Shown here in pieces: positions 38,675-54,295 of a stretch of DNA of 64,000 nt. How positions within the stretch are numbered: the stretch's first letter is position 1; each line of letters starts with the position of its first letter. Both the position numbers and the translations under genes were made by a program. The notes under the pieces were generated by a model. It had not been told where the DNA came from. It worked only from the letters and a program-made list of their open reading frames with translations, and made no database searches. Source of the DNA: Sesamum alatum. Its lineage: Eukaryota > Streptophyta > Magnoliopsida > Lamiales > Pedaliaceae. The stretch spans positions 16,574,136 through 16,638,135 of the forward strand of contig JACGWO010000013.1 of assembly GCA_034509735.1 (NCBI GenBank). The letters are read 5' to 3'.

Positions 38675-40242
38675 GGGTTAATTACTCCTAGATTTTCTTT
38701 TTAAAAATATGAAATTATAGTCCTCACTTAGTCGGATAGCATCCTTCACCGAGTGATGCAGCCCAAGTATTTTTCAGGTACCTCTGTACTCGACCCTTCC
38801 GTCGACCGCGGCAACACTTCTTTTGTGTGGTGGTCGCTCAGCTGCGTATGTCCTCTATTCCGCGCAGGTACCCGGCGCCTTATTGGAGATGGGCGAGCGA
38901 CTCGGATCTTTCTTGACCCATGGATCCCTCGACCCACCAATTTTCGCCCAGTTTTTCCTGCCCTCATGCTGACGGCCGCTTCCACGGTGGCGGACTTGAT
39001 CAATGCGACTAGACTGTGGGATGCTGCATAGATCCATGTTGAATTCGCGCCCGTTAACGCTGAGTGGATCTTGCTCACACGGTTGTGGGAGGGAGCAGAA
39101 GATGCCTGGGGATGGCACTTCGATCAACACCTTCGCTTCTCGGTTAAGAGTGCCTACTGCTTTGCGTCGCACCTTAGCTACCCAACGGAAACTAGCACGG
39201 GCGCCCGTGTGCAGAGTTGGGGTTTCCTCTGGCGCGCTAAGGCCCTTCCGAAGGTGATCCTATTCGCTTGGCGTTGCTGCCATGCTGCATTACCGACTCA
39301 GGCGAATCTCAGGAAACGTGGAGTTGCGGTGGATGAGATTTGTGTCTGGTGTGGGGAGGCCGAGGATGGCATTACACATATACTGGTGGCCTGCTCCTTC
39401 ACACAGATGGTTTGGGCTATGTCCCAGATTCCTTGTGCCGCGGTGTTCGGTTTGACGACGGGAGTTGAAGCTTGGAGCGTCGGGCGCATCACGCACTGGA
39501 CCGTGAGGCCTTCGTTCGTTTCCTCACCATCTGTTGGGCTCTTTGGACCCATCAGAATCGGTGTCTCTACGAAGGAGGCGTCGGGGAAGCCCCAGAGTTG
39601 CTTGCCATGGCCCAACGGAACATCCCTACCTAGGGGCACCTTGAAGTTTCTTTCTGTCGTTTTTTTCTTTGGCTTAAGCTTTCGCTGTGTTTCTTTCACT
39701 TATGTCGCTATCTTGCCTTGTACATATGTGAACTTTTGCCTATTAATATTAGTACCCGTGTGGTCGTTTAATATGAAATTATATTTTTTCTCAAATTTTT
39801 TTTTTAATTATCCTTACACCCCCTTCAAAAATTCTCCATTTACACCTGATCCCCTTCCCTTAGGATTTGTACGAAAAAATATTGACGTTAGCAAAAATAT
39901 TATATAAATTTTCAAATTTGTCCTCATTTAACATTCTCATGTATGTTTTTCTACTTATAACGGGATAAATATAATATATATAATATGAAGTGAAGTTAAC
40001 ATTATTATATTTTTCCTTAATTATAAATACAAAATTATTACATGGGAATATTAAATGATGGGGTAAAATAAAAAATTATGTACTTTTTCTTTTAACGTCA
40101 GCATTTTTAGTCCAAAAATCCTAATTAAAGGAGGTCAGGTGTAAACAATGAATGTTTTGAGAGACTATAAGTGTAATTTTAGAAATTTTTTGAGAAAAAA
40201 TATAATTTTATATTTAAAAAAAGATTGAAGTGTAATTAACCC
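38675..40242. mobile_element. foldback element interrupted by a LINE
   Basis: Left arm GGGTTAATTACTCC...AAAATATGAAATTATA (38675-38719) continues at 39770 after the LINE with ATATTTTTTCTCAAATTTTT and TTTACACCTGATCC. The right arm (about 40080-40242) is its inverted copy, ending TGTAATTAACCC, and includes GGTCAGGTGTAAA and TTGAGAAAAAATATAATTTT. Without the LINE it is about 500 bp. Flanks TAATATATA and TAGTACATA are only 7 of 9 alike. Confidence 0.75.
38720..39769 (+). pseudogene. 5'-truncated LINE fragment (RT C-terminus, zf-RVT)
   Basis: Plus-strand frames give VWWSLSCVCPLFRAGTRRLI and GDGRATRIFLDPWIPRP (38753-39031), then WGFLWRAKALPKVILFAWRC and DEICVWCGEAEDGITHIL (39071 on). This is the region after the LINE RT core together with the zinc-binding zf-RVT domain (Cys-X2-Cys ... 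His). A TAG at 39029-39031 and a frame change break it. A perfect 14 bp duplication AATATGAAATTATA flanks it (38706-38719 and 39770-39783), proving insertion as a unit, truncated at the 5' end. GC content is far above the surroundings. Confidence 0.85.
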
Positions 40243-40976
40243 TAGTACATATATATATATACAATGTGTATAAATAATGATAATATTTTTATTATTATAA
40301 ATATGATATATATATATATTAAATAGAATAAAAGATACAACAACATTTAAAATAGAAAATTCAATCAGGTAATACAGTTGCTTCAAAGTAAACAAATGCT
40401 GAAGAAGTGGTGAATTGGGTTGGTAGTGTACCTTTGTAGTGGGGAGACAAAACCCAAAAAGTGCTAAAATATAATTCAAATCAATCCATTACATATAAGC
40501 ATATGATATTGTAAAGGGCGGCTGCAATCATTTTCAGGGACTTTTTCCATTTAATTAAGAAAATATACTTCTTTCTAATTATTATTATTAATATTATTAT
40601 TTTTATAGTAAAATTGTGGGGCATCACCATTAAGTCAATGGATTATTAAATCCCATTAATGTGACTTTTGATAAGCAAAGGGTCAAAGCTTTTTCGCCCT
40701 CATCCCTTTGCAATGGATTATTAATAATTGTTTTATTTAAAATCTTATACTACTTCTTATTTATTAAATTCCATCCATGATGATGTTTTTATATATACTA
40801 TGAATCTTGCATGCCGAACCCTAAAATATTATTATCACCCCGACATAATTCTACATAATCATTTTCATGTATTTATCTCTATTACATGCATGTGTAAAGA
40901 GTACATGTATGCTTTACTATATGATCATAGGCATAAGTATGTGATCCAAAATATCATTAAGGTATTAATTGGGTCA
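40243..40976. other. AT-rich intergenic region
   Basis: No gene, tRNA or element ends identified. Confidence 0.5.
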
Positions 40977-40979
40977 GAT

Positions 40980-41297
40980 CACTATAAGAAATATGACATT
41001 TAATTATAATTAATTATCATGATTAATATTAAATAATTATAGTGAATAGTCATTGATCACGATCACGCTACGGTTGTCGGTCATGAATTTTGCGAGGGTG
41101 GCTAAAACACTTGTCATAGCTAAAAGCCATGGCGAATGTTTTTACCATAGCTCTTGGCGCTGACAAATGAGTTTTTCATAGTAGAAAAGCTAGTTTTTGC
41201 ATCAATTTTTATTAATAGTAGTTTATAATAGTCATCTACCACGATTTTTAACCATAATCATTAAAAATGTAGCTAATATTAATTTTTTTTTCTAGTG
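40980..41297. mobile_element. CACTA-type MITE
   Basis: Starts CACTATAAGAAA and ends TTTTTTTCTAGTG, inverted ends of CACTA type. The flanking 3 bp GAT is present on both sides (40977-40979 and 41298-41300), as expected for CACTA transposons. The interior has sub-terminal repeats such as GTCATAGCTAAAAGCCATGG. 318 bp, no transposase. Related words occur at 34985-35190. Confidence 0.75.
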
Positions 41298-41300
41298 GAT

Positions 41301-42010
41301 GGAACGGATTGAGCCTTCTTATAAGATAGGTGATCATATGATCGCCTCGATTCAAACATAAATTCATTTTTGTTCGTAAACTCATGACTCGATTGTAAAG
41401 AAAATTGTTCTTGTTCACACTTTATCTTGACGTGATTACAACGATGAATTACACCTAATTTTTTTTTATAACTAATTACTATAAAACAAATTATAGTAAA
41501 ACTCACATAATGTTAGACAAATACCCATATATTTGGTAGATTTCTCGAACACATGATCTTCAAATTGTTCATAAGACCTCAACTTTAACCATTCGACTAA
41601 AACATGATTGCTTACGCCTAATCTTTGTTTACTTGTATATGTATAGTTTTTTTAATGAAAGTAGCTGGTATTTGTTTTAAATATTTGAGGATATATAAAA
41701 GAAGATTAACACGCTTAAGTGGATCGGAGTGGTGCAGCCTTTGAAAATGACTGGATTACAGGACCAAGTTCAGCCCGACATACGTGTCGGCAACACGTTA
41801 CACCAGCCTTGATCATAATACTATGGCAAGAAAATAAATATTTTCCAGACTTCCAGCGCATGCGCTACAATTAATTGCGTCAATTTATATTTGTTTATGA
41901 AATCAATTCTGGCCCTGATTTTATAGTTGCTGATGAACTCATAAACTATCTACGAAAGTTATTGTAGCTTAGTGTGCACAGATCACAATAATTATAAAAA
42001 AAAATAAAGC
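41301..42010. other. intergenic region
   Basis: Mixed AT-rich sequence without a supported gene. Confidence 0.45.
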
Positions 42011-42022
42011 ATAAATGGAATT

Positions 42023-42281
42023 TTTTTTTTATTGGAAGCGATGAATTTTATTAATCGAAATTAAAGTGATTACATATAGTCATGTCGGCTATTAATATCG
42101 AATAGAGACAATTACAAACAATTATATCAATCATACCGCATAAACTAACACCTAGTTATTACAGCAGCAAATCATATCTACTATACGTAGAAATAACATC
42201 AACTCACGCAGGGGTACGAACCCATGACCTCTAAGATCATGAGCCTCATTTCGCCAGTTAAACTAGGTTTCCTTAGCAAGT
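42023..42281 (-). mobile_element. tRNA-derived SINE, copy 3
   Basis: Reverse-strand SINE of the same family as 35833-36090: GGAAGCGATGAATTTTATTAAT tail region at the left, a tRNA-like head at the right (minus strand CTAGTTTAACTGGCGAAATGAGG) and GGGTTCGTACCCC as a mutated B box. Flanked by the 12 bp duplication ATAAATGGAATT (42011-42022 and 42282-42293), with a T-rich start corresponding to an oligo(A) tail. Confidence 0.88.
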
Positions 42282-42293
42282 ATAAATGGAATT

Positions 42294-43135
42294 AATGCAG
42301 GAATGTCTAGTAGCAACATGCTCTAATTTGTAATACGGCCCAAATAACGATAATCAATAACATTGGTATCAACCCATCAGTAATCCCTTGTCCGAGTGAT
42401 TGAGACTGGTGTATTGCGTAGAATGGTTTAATAATTGTATGTTGGTTGATTAAAAATATCGCTAGAAAAAAATGGTAACAACCTGCCATCTTGAAAGTAT
42501 TCATAGCAACACATGAAAAAAGATGAGCAGTTGGAAAAACTAATTATGTTTGCGTGGTGAGCTAAGGATGATGTCATCATGATCAAATTCGCCATGATCA
42601 TTTCTTGAACCTGCGGATTCTAAATCATCATGTTCTTAACGAAAAGAAGTGGTGCTTTACAGTTTACACAGAATTTGGCCATCATAAAAGCACTGACAGA
42701 TAGAATTCGAGAAAGAGCAAGTTAAAATATTTATGGAGCAATTTCTTGAACAACTTCATTCAATTTTGTGATCTAAAACCAGGTACGTTAGTAATACAAA
42801 CACAACATTTCTGTAAAACCCTCTCATTACATCACAGAAAATGAATCGACTGACTATTTTGGCAAACCTGTGTGTTACAAAGGGCTGAGGGAATGATATT
42901 TCCTGACTTCTCTTACAATAAACATTACAAAACTGATACAAAATCAACAGAATAATTTGATTTAGTGTCGTTGATTAAGAATGAAAACAGAAGTAAATCA
43001 CTGGCAGATCAGTGAGCAGGTCCTAGGCAAGGTCGTACATGTGATTTCTAATTTCACAGAATAATGGCAACAAGCCCTATCCACCGGCAGATAGGGGGGG
43101 TGACAACTCTATTTGGGCAGAGATCAACTCAGATT
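42294..43135. other. RPS3 downstream region
   Basis: No gene recognised. The last few hundred bases probably contain the RPS3 3' UTR. Confidence 0.45.
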
Positions 43136-46630
<3,495 letters not shown>

Positions 46631-46844
46631 GGTTTCTCCGCTCCGCGCCGCTGCGTTTTTGCAGAATATTTCTGGTTGCAGGGACCCGAGACTGTGAATA
46701 GGAAACCCTAAAAGTGGACGGAGGGGTGACACGGTAATTTTGGGATCCTAGACTCTTAGCAACCTTCGTTTGTTCCACCTCTTGTTATTTTTCATTGGGC
46801 TTCTTTCGTTTTTATTTGATATATAAAATATAAAATATAGTTAC

Positions 46845-47085
46845 GGGATAATTAATTTATAACCCCTCACCTTTTTTTTTTTTTTTCTTTATGCAAATCA
46901 TCCTTGCCTTTTAAAAGATAACAAAAATCACCACTGACAGCCTTTAAAATTCAAAACTATTCATATTGATTAGGTCAAATTTTAATATAATTTTTCAAGG
47001 ACAGACAAATGCCCTAGGGGTGTTTATATAATTACCAAAAGGTAGAAGGGGTGTTAATGTTCATAGGGATAAGTATTATGATCCC
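46845..47085. mobile_element. possible foldback MITE
   Basis: Left GGGATAATTAATTTATAACCCC and right end AAGTATTATGATCCC are weak inverted partners; inward, CCCCTCACC may pair with GGTAGAAGGGGTG. No convincing target duplication. It lies upstream of RPS3. Confidence 0.35.
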
Positions 47086-47092
47086 ATATATG

Positions 47093-47921
47093 GACCCCGT
47101 TTGGTTCATGTGATTAGGTATGATAAAATTACTTATCATGCCTAATCACACGTTTGGTTAGTCTTATTAGAATTTGTGGGATAAAATTAATACCGGGCTC
47201 CGCCTTATTTATCAGAACTTGTGGGATAATGGATACCACCTATGAGGTTGGATACACAATCCCACAAATTATGATAAATCAATACTAAAAATTTTATTCC
47301 TCAATTACCCCTCTTTCCTCTCCCTCTCCCCCCCCCCCCCTCCTCTTTTTCTCTCCATCTATTTCTTCTCATCGTGAACAACAACCAGACTTTTAACTTT
47401 TTTTCTAATTTTGTATTTTTTTACTTGAGAATCACATGCATGATTAAAAAAAATATATTTTAAGTTGTAATAATTAAATAATAAAATAAAATAAAAAATA
47501 TTACTTCTTATTTTTTTGACTTTTGAAAAATATTTAAGTTTTAATTAATTACTAAATTGAATGCGTATTTGAACTTCTATTTCATTTAAATACAAAAACA
47601 TAAAGGAAATATTCCACAAATTGATTTTATTTGAAGCAATTGTATTTTAATAGATAATTTATATTTTTTTTAATTTTTTGTCACTATGCACAAGCTACAA
47701 TATAAAAATGTAAATAACTTAAAAGAAGATACATTTAATAGTCTTTTTGCATTAAATCATATTTTACAATCCCATCAACCAAACACCATATTATATTATC
47801 ACATGGGATATCCTACATACAATACCTCAAACCAAACAACATATAATGTAAGATGAGATTAACTATCATTCAATTTCACATCCCACCCAATCTCATCATG
47901 CTTAATCCTATCACACGAACC
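47093..47921. mobile_element. probable non-autonomous TIR element
   Basis: Left ACCCCGTTTGGTTCATGTGATTAGG and right TAATCCTATCACACGAACCAAAG are imperfect inverted ends, and inward, words such as CCAAACACCATATTATATTATC and TGGTTAGTCTTATT suggest further pairing. About 830 bp, non-coding, with a C13 run near 47329. The family is not assigned. It adjoins the 5' truncation point of the LINE that follows. Confidence 0.5.
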
Positions 47922-49600
47922 AAAGTGGATAATCATACTAGCAGAATGGCTCGAGGAAGATACGCAAGAATATGTATAGAAGTTGACACGAATAAACCAC
48001 TTCCAACAGGAATTTATATAGGTAATATAAATCAGAAAATAGTATATGAGCTGAAAACTCAATTATGCTTCACTTGTGGTATCATAGGACACGTTAGTCG
48101 GCATGTATGGGAAGCAAAACATCGGAAAAGAAGACATTAAATCAGAACAACATTTCTCAGAGTAAGGAGCAACAACAGATAAATAGCTGGAGAATTATTG
48201 CTACAAGACCCAACACACGCAAGAGTTTGGAAAGACATTATTCTCAGTATCAACATGCAAGAAATCCACAAAATAACTTGGGCACAGACACCAACTCTTC
48301 TGCAGGCAATCATCAACAAACTCAGACAAAAATATGGGTACCCAAGAAAGGTAACTCATACAAGCTACCTCAATCCATTGAAGCCAATTCGTTCAAGTCT
48401 CAAGGAATTGCAGAATTAAGCCCACACAAAGAAGACCAAAAAAATTCAGAGCAACGTCAGCAGGTTACAAAAGAAGCATCAACCCTAAACACAGACGTAG
48501 AGGAATTGACAATGGTGGATAGCAACAATAGTATACAAGTCCCGCAAGTAACGCACGGCAAAACATGCAAGGAAAACACACAAAAACAGGTGGAAGGCAT
48601 GCAGATGGAGGAAAATGACACATGTATAAAACATATTACTAATACCATGGTTAAAGTTCCTATACCACTAGGAACACAGTTTTATACTTGAAAGATCAGG
48701 ATGTAGGACCCAATAAAGGAATTAGTTGAAGTAGTTCTTATAATTTTTTAAAGACTTTAGATAGCAATAGGTTAGAGTCTATAGAGTCAACCCCTAATAC
48801 TAGCTGCAACCCACCAACTTGCAACGTATCCTCAGGTATAAATAGTTTAGAGAATTTACAGTCATCCTCATCCTTGCACACATGCACTTCTGACCCTAAA
48901 GCTCATAAAGAGGATGACTCCTACACCAAATCGCAGAAACAACCAGCAGCCCATGACCTCTCTTCAGTCAAAGACAGGACCAATCAACAACTCAGATCAA
49001 CAAACACTACCTTCCACAATACTGACTCTGGCTCCACCTTCACCGAGCATTCCTCAAAGTCTGAACAGTCAGTTTTACCCATCGGTTCAGATCATGCAGA
49101 CAATACCATCACAAGTACATGCGGCAACTTGGATGGCAACAGAATCACAGATGAGGAATTTTCCCCAGGCTTTGAGCCCGGATTCGAGTTCCAATCCAAG
49201 AATGTCACCAACGCATGCATCAAATCCAAACGGCAGAGAGGACGACCCAAACTCTCAAAATAACTTACGATCAAGAAACAACTTAATCAGTCTGGGTCAG
49301 TACAAGTACATAGTACCACCGTTTCATGTGGCACCACATGTTTTCAGCAATCCACCAAGTCACACAAGAACAATAATAGAGGTGAACCAAAAGAGAGAGG
49401 CATTCGGACGAGAACGAACTGCAATACCGAATACTGGTTCTTCCCTTGCCAAACGCAGCACTTCACCACTACCACTCTCTAGTTCAGCCAAGAGACTCTG
49501 TTCTGGCTCAGAATGCAATAGAGAACGGTTACTTGTCCTTAACCTTTCCCCATCAACCGCCAATGAAAATTCTGGTATGGAACTGCAGGGGAGCCACTAG
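47922..49600 (+). pseudogene. LINE ORF1, 5'-truncated and broken
   Basis: Starts inside ORF1 with KVDNHTSRMARGRYARICIE and a zinc-knuckle region, YELKTQLCFTCGIIGHVSRH. This is the CCHC-type motif of plant L1 ORF1 with the final Cys replaced. A frame change near 48110-48140 leads to a long Gln/Asn/Thr-rich tail (to 48691), then a further frame (48874-49263) ending in the basic KRQRGRPKL. ORF1 proteins bind LINE RNA. The N-terminal DUF4283 half is missing, and the left boundary meets a TIR element. Confidence 0.75.
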
Positions 49601-52600
49601 GCCGGAATTTATGACAGCAGCACGTTCATTGCTATCACATTATACACCACATGTTTTTGTAGTAATGGATACTCGCATGCAAGCTGATCGAGCTCAAAAT
49701 GTGATCAAATGTTTGCAATTCGATACAGTTGCAGTTGCTTCTTCAATTGGACTGTCGGGAGGAATTTGGGTAATGTGGCGCACGGAGGAGATAAATATGA
49801 ACATGGTCTATACATTAGCAAGAACAGTTCATTTGGAAGTTTCCATGAGGCCGGGGATACCACCATTTGTGATGTCGGTTATATACAATCATCCTCAGAC
49901 TTACATGCAAAACCAGGTGTGGTCAGAACTCAATAATATAGCTTCTTTAAATTATGATAATGGATCATGCTGGGGGATTTTAATAACATTTTACATCATA
50001 ATGAAAAAATTGGGGGTAACATCACATCTTTTAACAAAATGCAGAGATTTAGGTCATGCATGCAATTCTGCAATATATAATTTTTTTTTGTTTCCACTTT
50101 TATAGACACCTTTTTAGGAGGGTTCTGTGCAATTCTGCAATATGATAGACTTAGGATTTGTTGGGCATAAATATACCTAGAGTAACAGGAGATATGGTCC
50201 ATAATTCATTAGCAAAAGATTGGATTGTGTGATGGCAAACCCTAATTGGCTTCATGAATTCCCTAATGCAAGAGCTTTTCATCTAACATCCAGTACATCG
50301 GACCATACCCCAATACTTCTTGATACTGAAGGTCCTAGTACGGGAAGATATCACACTTTTAGATACAATAATGCATGGGCGTTGCATGAGGACTTTGTGA
50401 ATATTGTTAAAGATGCATGGAATAACTATAGCCTTATTAACCCGTTTGGATCTTTTTTATTAAATTATAAATCCTTAAAAATCAAGGCAAAAAAATGGAA
50501 TAGACAAGTATTTGGTTCTATTGACGAAAAAATAAAGAGTGCTTCGAATAACCTTGAAAGAATTATGAAATGTATAGAGAACAATCCTTTGGACTTTCTA
50601 CTAATGGAGGAAGAAAATGCTAAAAAAGAATTGCTTAAATTAGAACAAATGAAGGAGTCATATTGGAATCAAAGAGCGCATTTTAAATGGAATATGGAGG
50701 GTGATAGAAATAGTAAATTTTTTCATACTTATGCATCACAAAAACGTAGGATAAACCTGATTAAAGGTATTCGCAGCAATAATAATGAATGGCTAGTAGA
50801 TACCCCGGCTATCTTGAAAGAATTTAGAAATTACTTTATTTCTATATCTGGTAATAGTAGTAATCCTGATACTTCCATTAATGACAACAATCAATTACCT
50901 GTACTCCAAGAAGATCATTGTAATAATATTCTACAACCTGTGTCGGATTTTAAAATATGGGCGGCACTTAAGAAAATCGGGCCTTATAAGGCCCCGGGAC
51001 CAGATGGGTTAAACTCTCACTTTTGTATTAATTATTGGAATATAGTGAAGAATAATGTTATTGATATGATTAAAAAAAAATTCCACAGAGGATCAATGCC
51101 AGAATATATCAATTCTACTAATATCATTGTGATCCCTAAGTGTAATAATCCCCAAAGTACTAATCATTTTAGGCCTATTAGTTTATGTAATGTTATATAT
51201 AAAATAATATCCAATGTTTTTGTGAACAAAATTAGGCCTATGTTACATTCTTTTATCTCCTCATATCAAAATGCCTTTGTGCCAAAGAGAAATATTCAGG
51301 ATAATATTATTTTGGCACATGAGATCTTACATACTATGAAGTCAAAGAAATCAAAGCAATGTTTTATGACTATTAAACTAGATATTGAAAAAGCATATGA
51401 TAAATTAGAATGGCCTTTTATTGAACATACATTGAATAAGTTCAAATTCCCCAGTTGGTCAGTGGAAAGAATTATGAAATTATCACCTCTAATAAATTCC
51501 GTTTAATAATTAACGGACATTATTAAGAAGAATTGAGGCCTAAAAGAGGATTAAGACAAGGTGACCCGTTATCACCTTACCTTTATATTCTTTGCACGGA
51601 ATCACTAATTGCAGATTTAATTAATAGAGTGGAACAACATAGATTAGATCCTATCAGGACTAGTGCTAAAGGTCCTATCATTCTCATTTTATGCTTTGCT
51701 GATGACTGTATAGTTTTTGTGAAAGCTAATCATAAAAATGCTTTGGAATTGAAAAACTGCCTTCAACAATTCAGAAAATGCTGGGGGATGTCGGTGAATT
51801 GGGAAAAATCAAAAGTTAGCTTCTTTCCTAACACACCTAGAATGTGTTGGAAAAACAAGTTGTCAAATAGACAATTGTAGTATCGTTTGAAATAACAATC
51901 AGGTTTTACAAACAGTTAGAGATACTGTTATAGCGATAAATTAAAACTTACAGTGAGAATTGTATCGTAACAAATCTCGTTCCAATGATATGAACAAATC
52001 GAATCACAGATATAATCTGCTAAAGACTAAGCCTGAGCTATTATCACTAAGGCAGACCACCAAGTTATCATTGATCAAATTCAACCTAAAATTCAGGGTT
52101 GGTACACTAAATTTGTATCCATGGAGGGTAGGGTGACCCTTGTTAAACATGTCCTTAACCATATACCGCAATATAGAATGCAATCGACCTCCTTACCTAT
52201 ATACATGATAAAGAATATTGACACATTGTGTAAATTTTTTTATGGAATGGTACACCAACAACAAATAGGAAAGGCCTTGTTCAATGGAAATCTGTTTGTG
52301 TACCAACTGCTATTGGGGGTCTAGATATTAAAAATATTAAAATGCTTAACCAATCATTCATATGGAAGCTTGCATGGAATCTTTTTATTAATAGCTCAAG
52401 TTTATGGTGTAAAGTTATAAAGGATAAGTATTTTCATACATCATCATTCCTTGAAGCTAGAAGGTCTAATAATAACAGTGTACTATGGAAGTCTATTTAT
52501 AATTTTATTCCATTAACTAGAAAATCTATTATTTGGTGTTTAGGGGATGGGAGGAATATATATTTTTGAACAGATAAATGGATTAGTAATTATTGTTTGG

Positions 52601-53827
52601 TGGATCTTTGTGATATTCCTTCTAACGCCCTTTTGAATGAAAAAGTTTCTAATTACATCAACAGTCATAATAAAACATGAAATATAGACCTAATCAAAAG
52701 AAGAGTTCCTGAAAATTATTGTTGAAAATATCCTTTCTATAAACATTCCACAGTATACATAGGAAGATACATCAAAATGGGCATGGAATGAAACCGGGAA
52801 TTTTACAATTAAAAGTTCTTATCAACACTTAATTAGGAAAAACCTGAAAGAGCCACAAGTGTCTTTGCCATGGCAATCAATATGGAAAATCCAGTCTCTT
52901 CCCAGAATTAAACTGTTTAGCTGGTTGGTAGCTCGGAATGCTCTTAACACGAATGAAAAATTGTTCCAAAAATATATTATATCATCCCCACTGTGTCCAG
53001 TCTGTAAGAATGAGTCAGAGTCCATTAATCACATTTTATTTAAGTGCCAAACATTTTCTAATGTTAGAAAATATGACACAATAATTTTTAATAACTGGAA
53101 TCTATGTACCACTATACACTACTTAAATAATAATAAAGCTCTCCAATCACACATTTTACATTCTATTTGGAATATTTGGCTAACTAAAAATGACATAGTT
53201 CTCAATTCAGCTACTATTAATGAATCTAGCATACAGAAGAAAACTAGACTTTTAGATATTCATGCATTATAAACATAGTACTATTTATAATACTTATAAA
53301 TCTCAAATAGGAGTTACCCCTCCAAAAATTATTTCAAACTCAATATTGATGGAGTTTCAAAAGGAAATCCTAGTTTTGCGGGAGTAGGAGGAGTGATTAG
53401 AGATTGAAATGGGAACTTTGTGGCTGCATTCGCACATTATATTGGAAGCTCTTCAAATAGCAAAGCAGAAATGTGGGCTCTTTACAAAGGACTTCACCTT
53501 GCTAAGACATTGGATATCAAGGATATAATTATACATACTGACTCAATGTATATTATGTATGCATTTGACAGGCCTCAACATCAGGTCCACCAATCCATGA
53601 TAACATTTCATCAGGATTGCAAAATAATCTTGACTAACTTCCATACAGCATCACTGCACTTTTGCTACAGGGAGCTAAATGGACCAGCAAATTTTCTTGC
53701 TCAAATAACGACTAGTAGTAAAATATGTAATAACTATGATGTATGTCCACAAATTTTATGTGAATTGCTGGACTTGGATAGGCCAGGTTATGTACTAAAC
53801 ATATTTCTCTTATATAATATAGGGTAA
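49563..53827 (+). pseudogene. LINE ORF2: endonuclease, RT, zinc domain and RNase H, broken
   Basis: ATG 49563 opens an apurinic-type endonuclease (MKILVWNCRGATRPEF, VFVVMDTRMQ) that decays by about 50105. The RT follows from 50220: TSSTSDHTPILL, then GPYKAPGPDGLNSHFC, NHFRPISLCNVIYKII, YQNAFVPKRNIQDNI and IKLDIEKAYDKLEW. After a break, GLRQGDPLSPYLYILC and the catalytic CFADDCIVFV (51533-51880). Then zf-RVT (LFSWLVARNALNTNEKL, CPVCKNESESINHILF) and RNase H (NIDGVSKGNPSFAGVGGVIR, stop at 53405, then NSKAEMWALYKGLHLA and HTDSMYIMYAF) to 53827. This is the plant L1-type order with a C-terminal RNase H. Several stops and frame changes make it dead. Confidence 0.88.
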
Positions 53828-54244
53828 ATTACATCTACCTTCCCTGAGGTTTGGCATAATTACAAATACCCCCTTGTTGTTTGAAAAATTACAAATACCC
53901 TCCTGAGGTTTGTAATTTTCAACCAAAGGCCCAAAATTGACCATTTTGCCCTTGATTTTTTGTAAAATGATAGAAAAATCAGTCGAGACAAATTGCATTA
54001 TTAACTTCTCTGTAAAAAAACTTAAGAACCTTTCCCTGAGCATTGTAGTCCAAAAAAATAAAAAAAATATAAAAATTAAATAAAATGAACAAGGGCATTT
54101 TGGTCAGTGCACCCATAAAAATGGATGAAAATGGGTTATTTGTTAGACAGTTACAAATCTTAGGGGGGTATTTGTAAATTTTCAAACAACAAAGGGATAT
54201 TTGTAATTATGCTAAACCTCAGGGGAGGTAGTTGTAATTTACCC
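53822..54244. mobile_element. foldback MITE, Mutator-like, in the LINE 3' end
   Basis: Ends GGGTAAATTACATCTACC and GGTAGTTGTAATTTACCC. The arms include TGGCATAATTACAAATACCC and GGATATTTGTAATTATGC. Flanks TATAATATA (53813-53821) and TATAATTTA (54245-54253) match at 8 of 9. After it the A-rich stretch AAAAAGAAAAAAAAAGAAAA (about 54272-54291) may be the LINE tail, so the MITE landed in the LINE 3' UTR. Confidence 0.8.
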
Positions 54245-54295
54245 TATAATTTATGATGCCTATTATTATATCAAAAAGAAAAAAAAAGAAAATAA

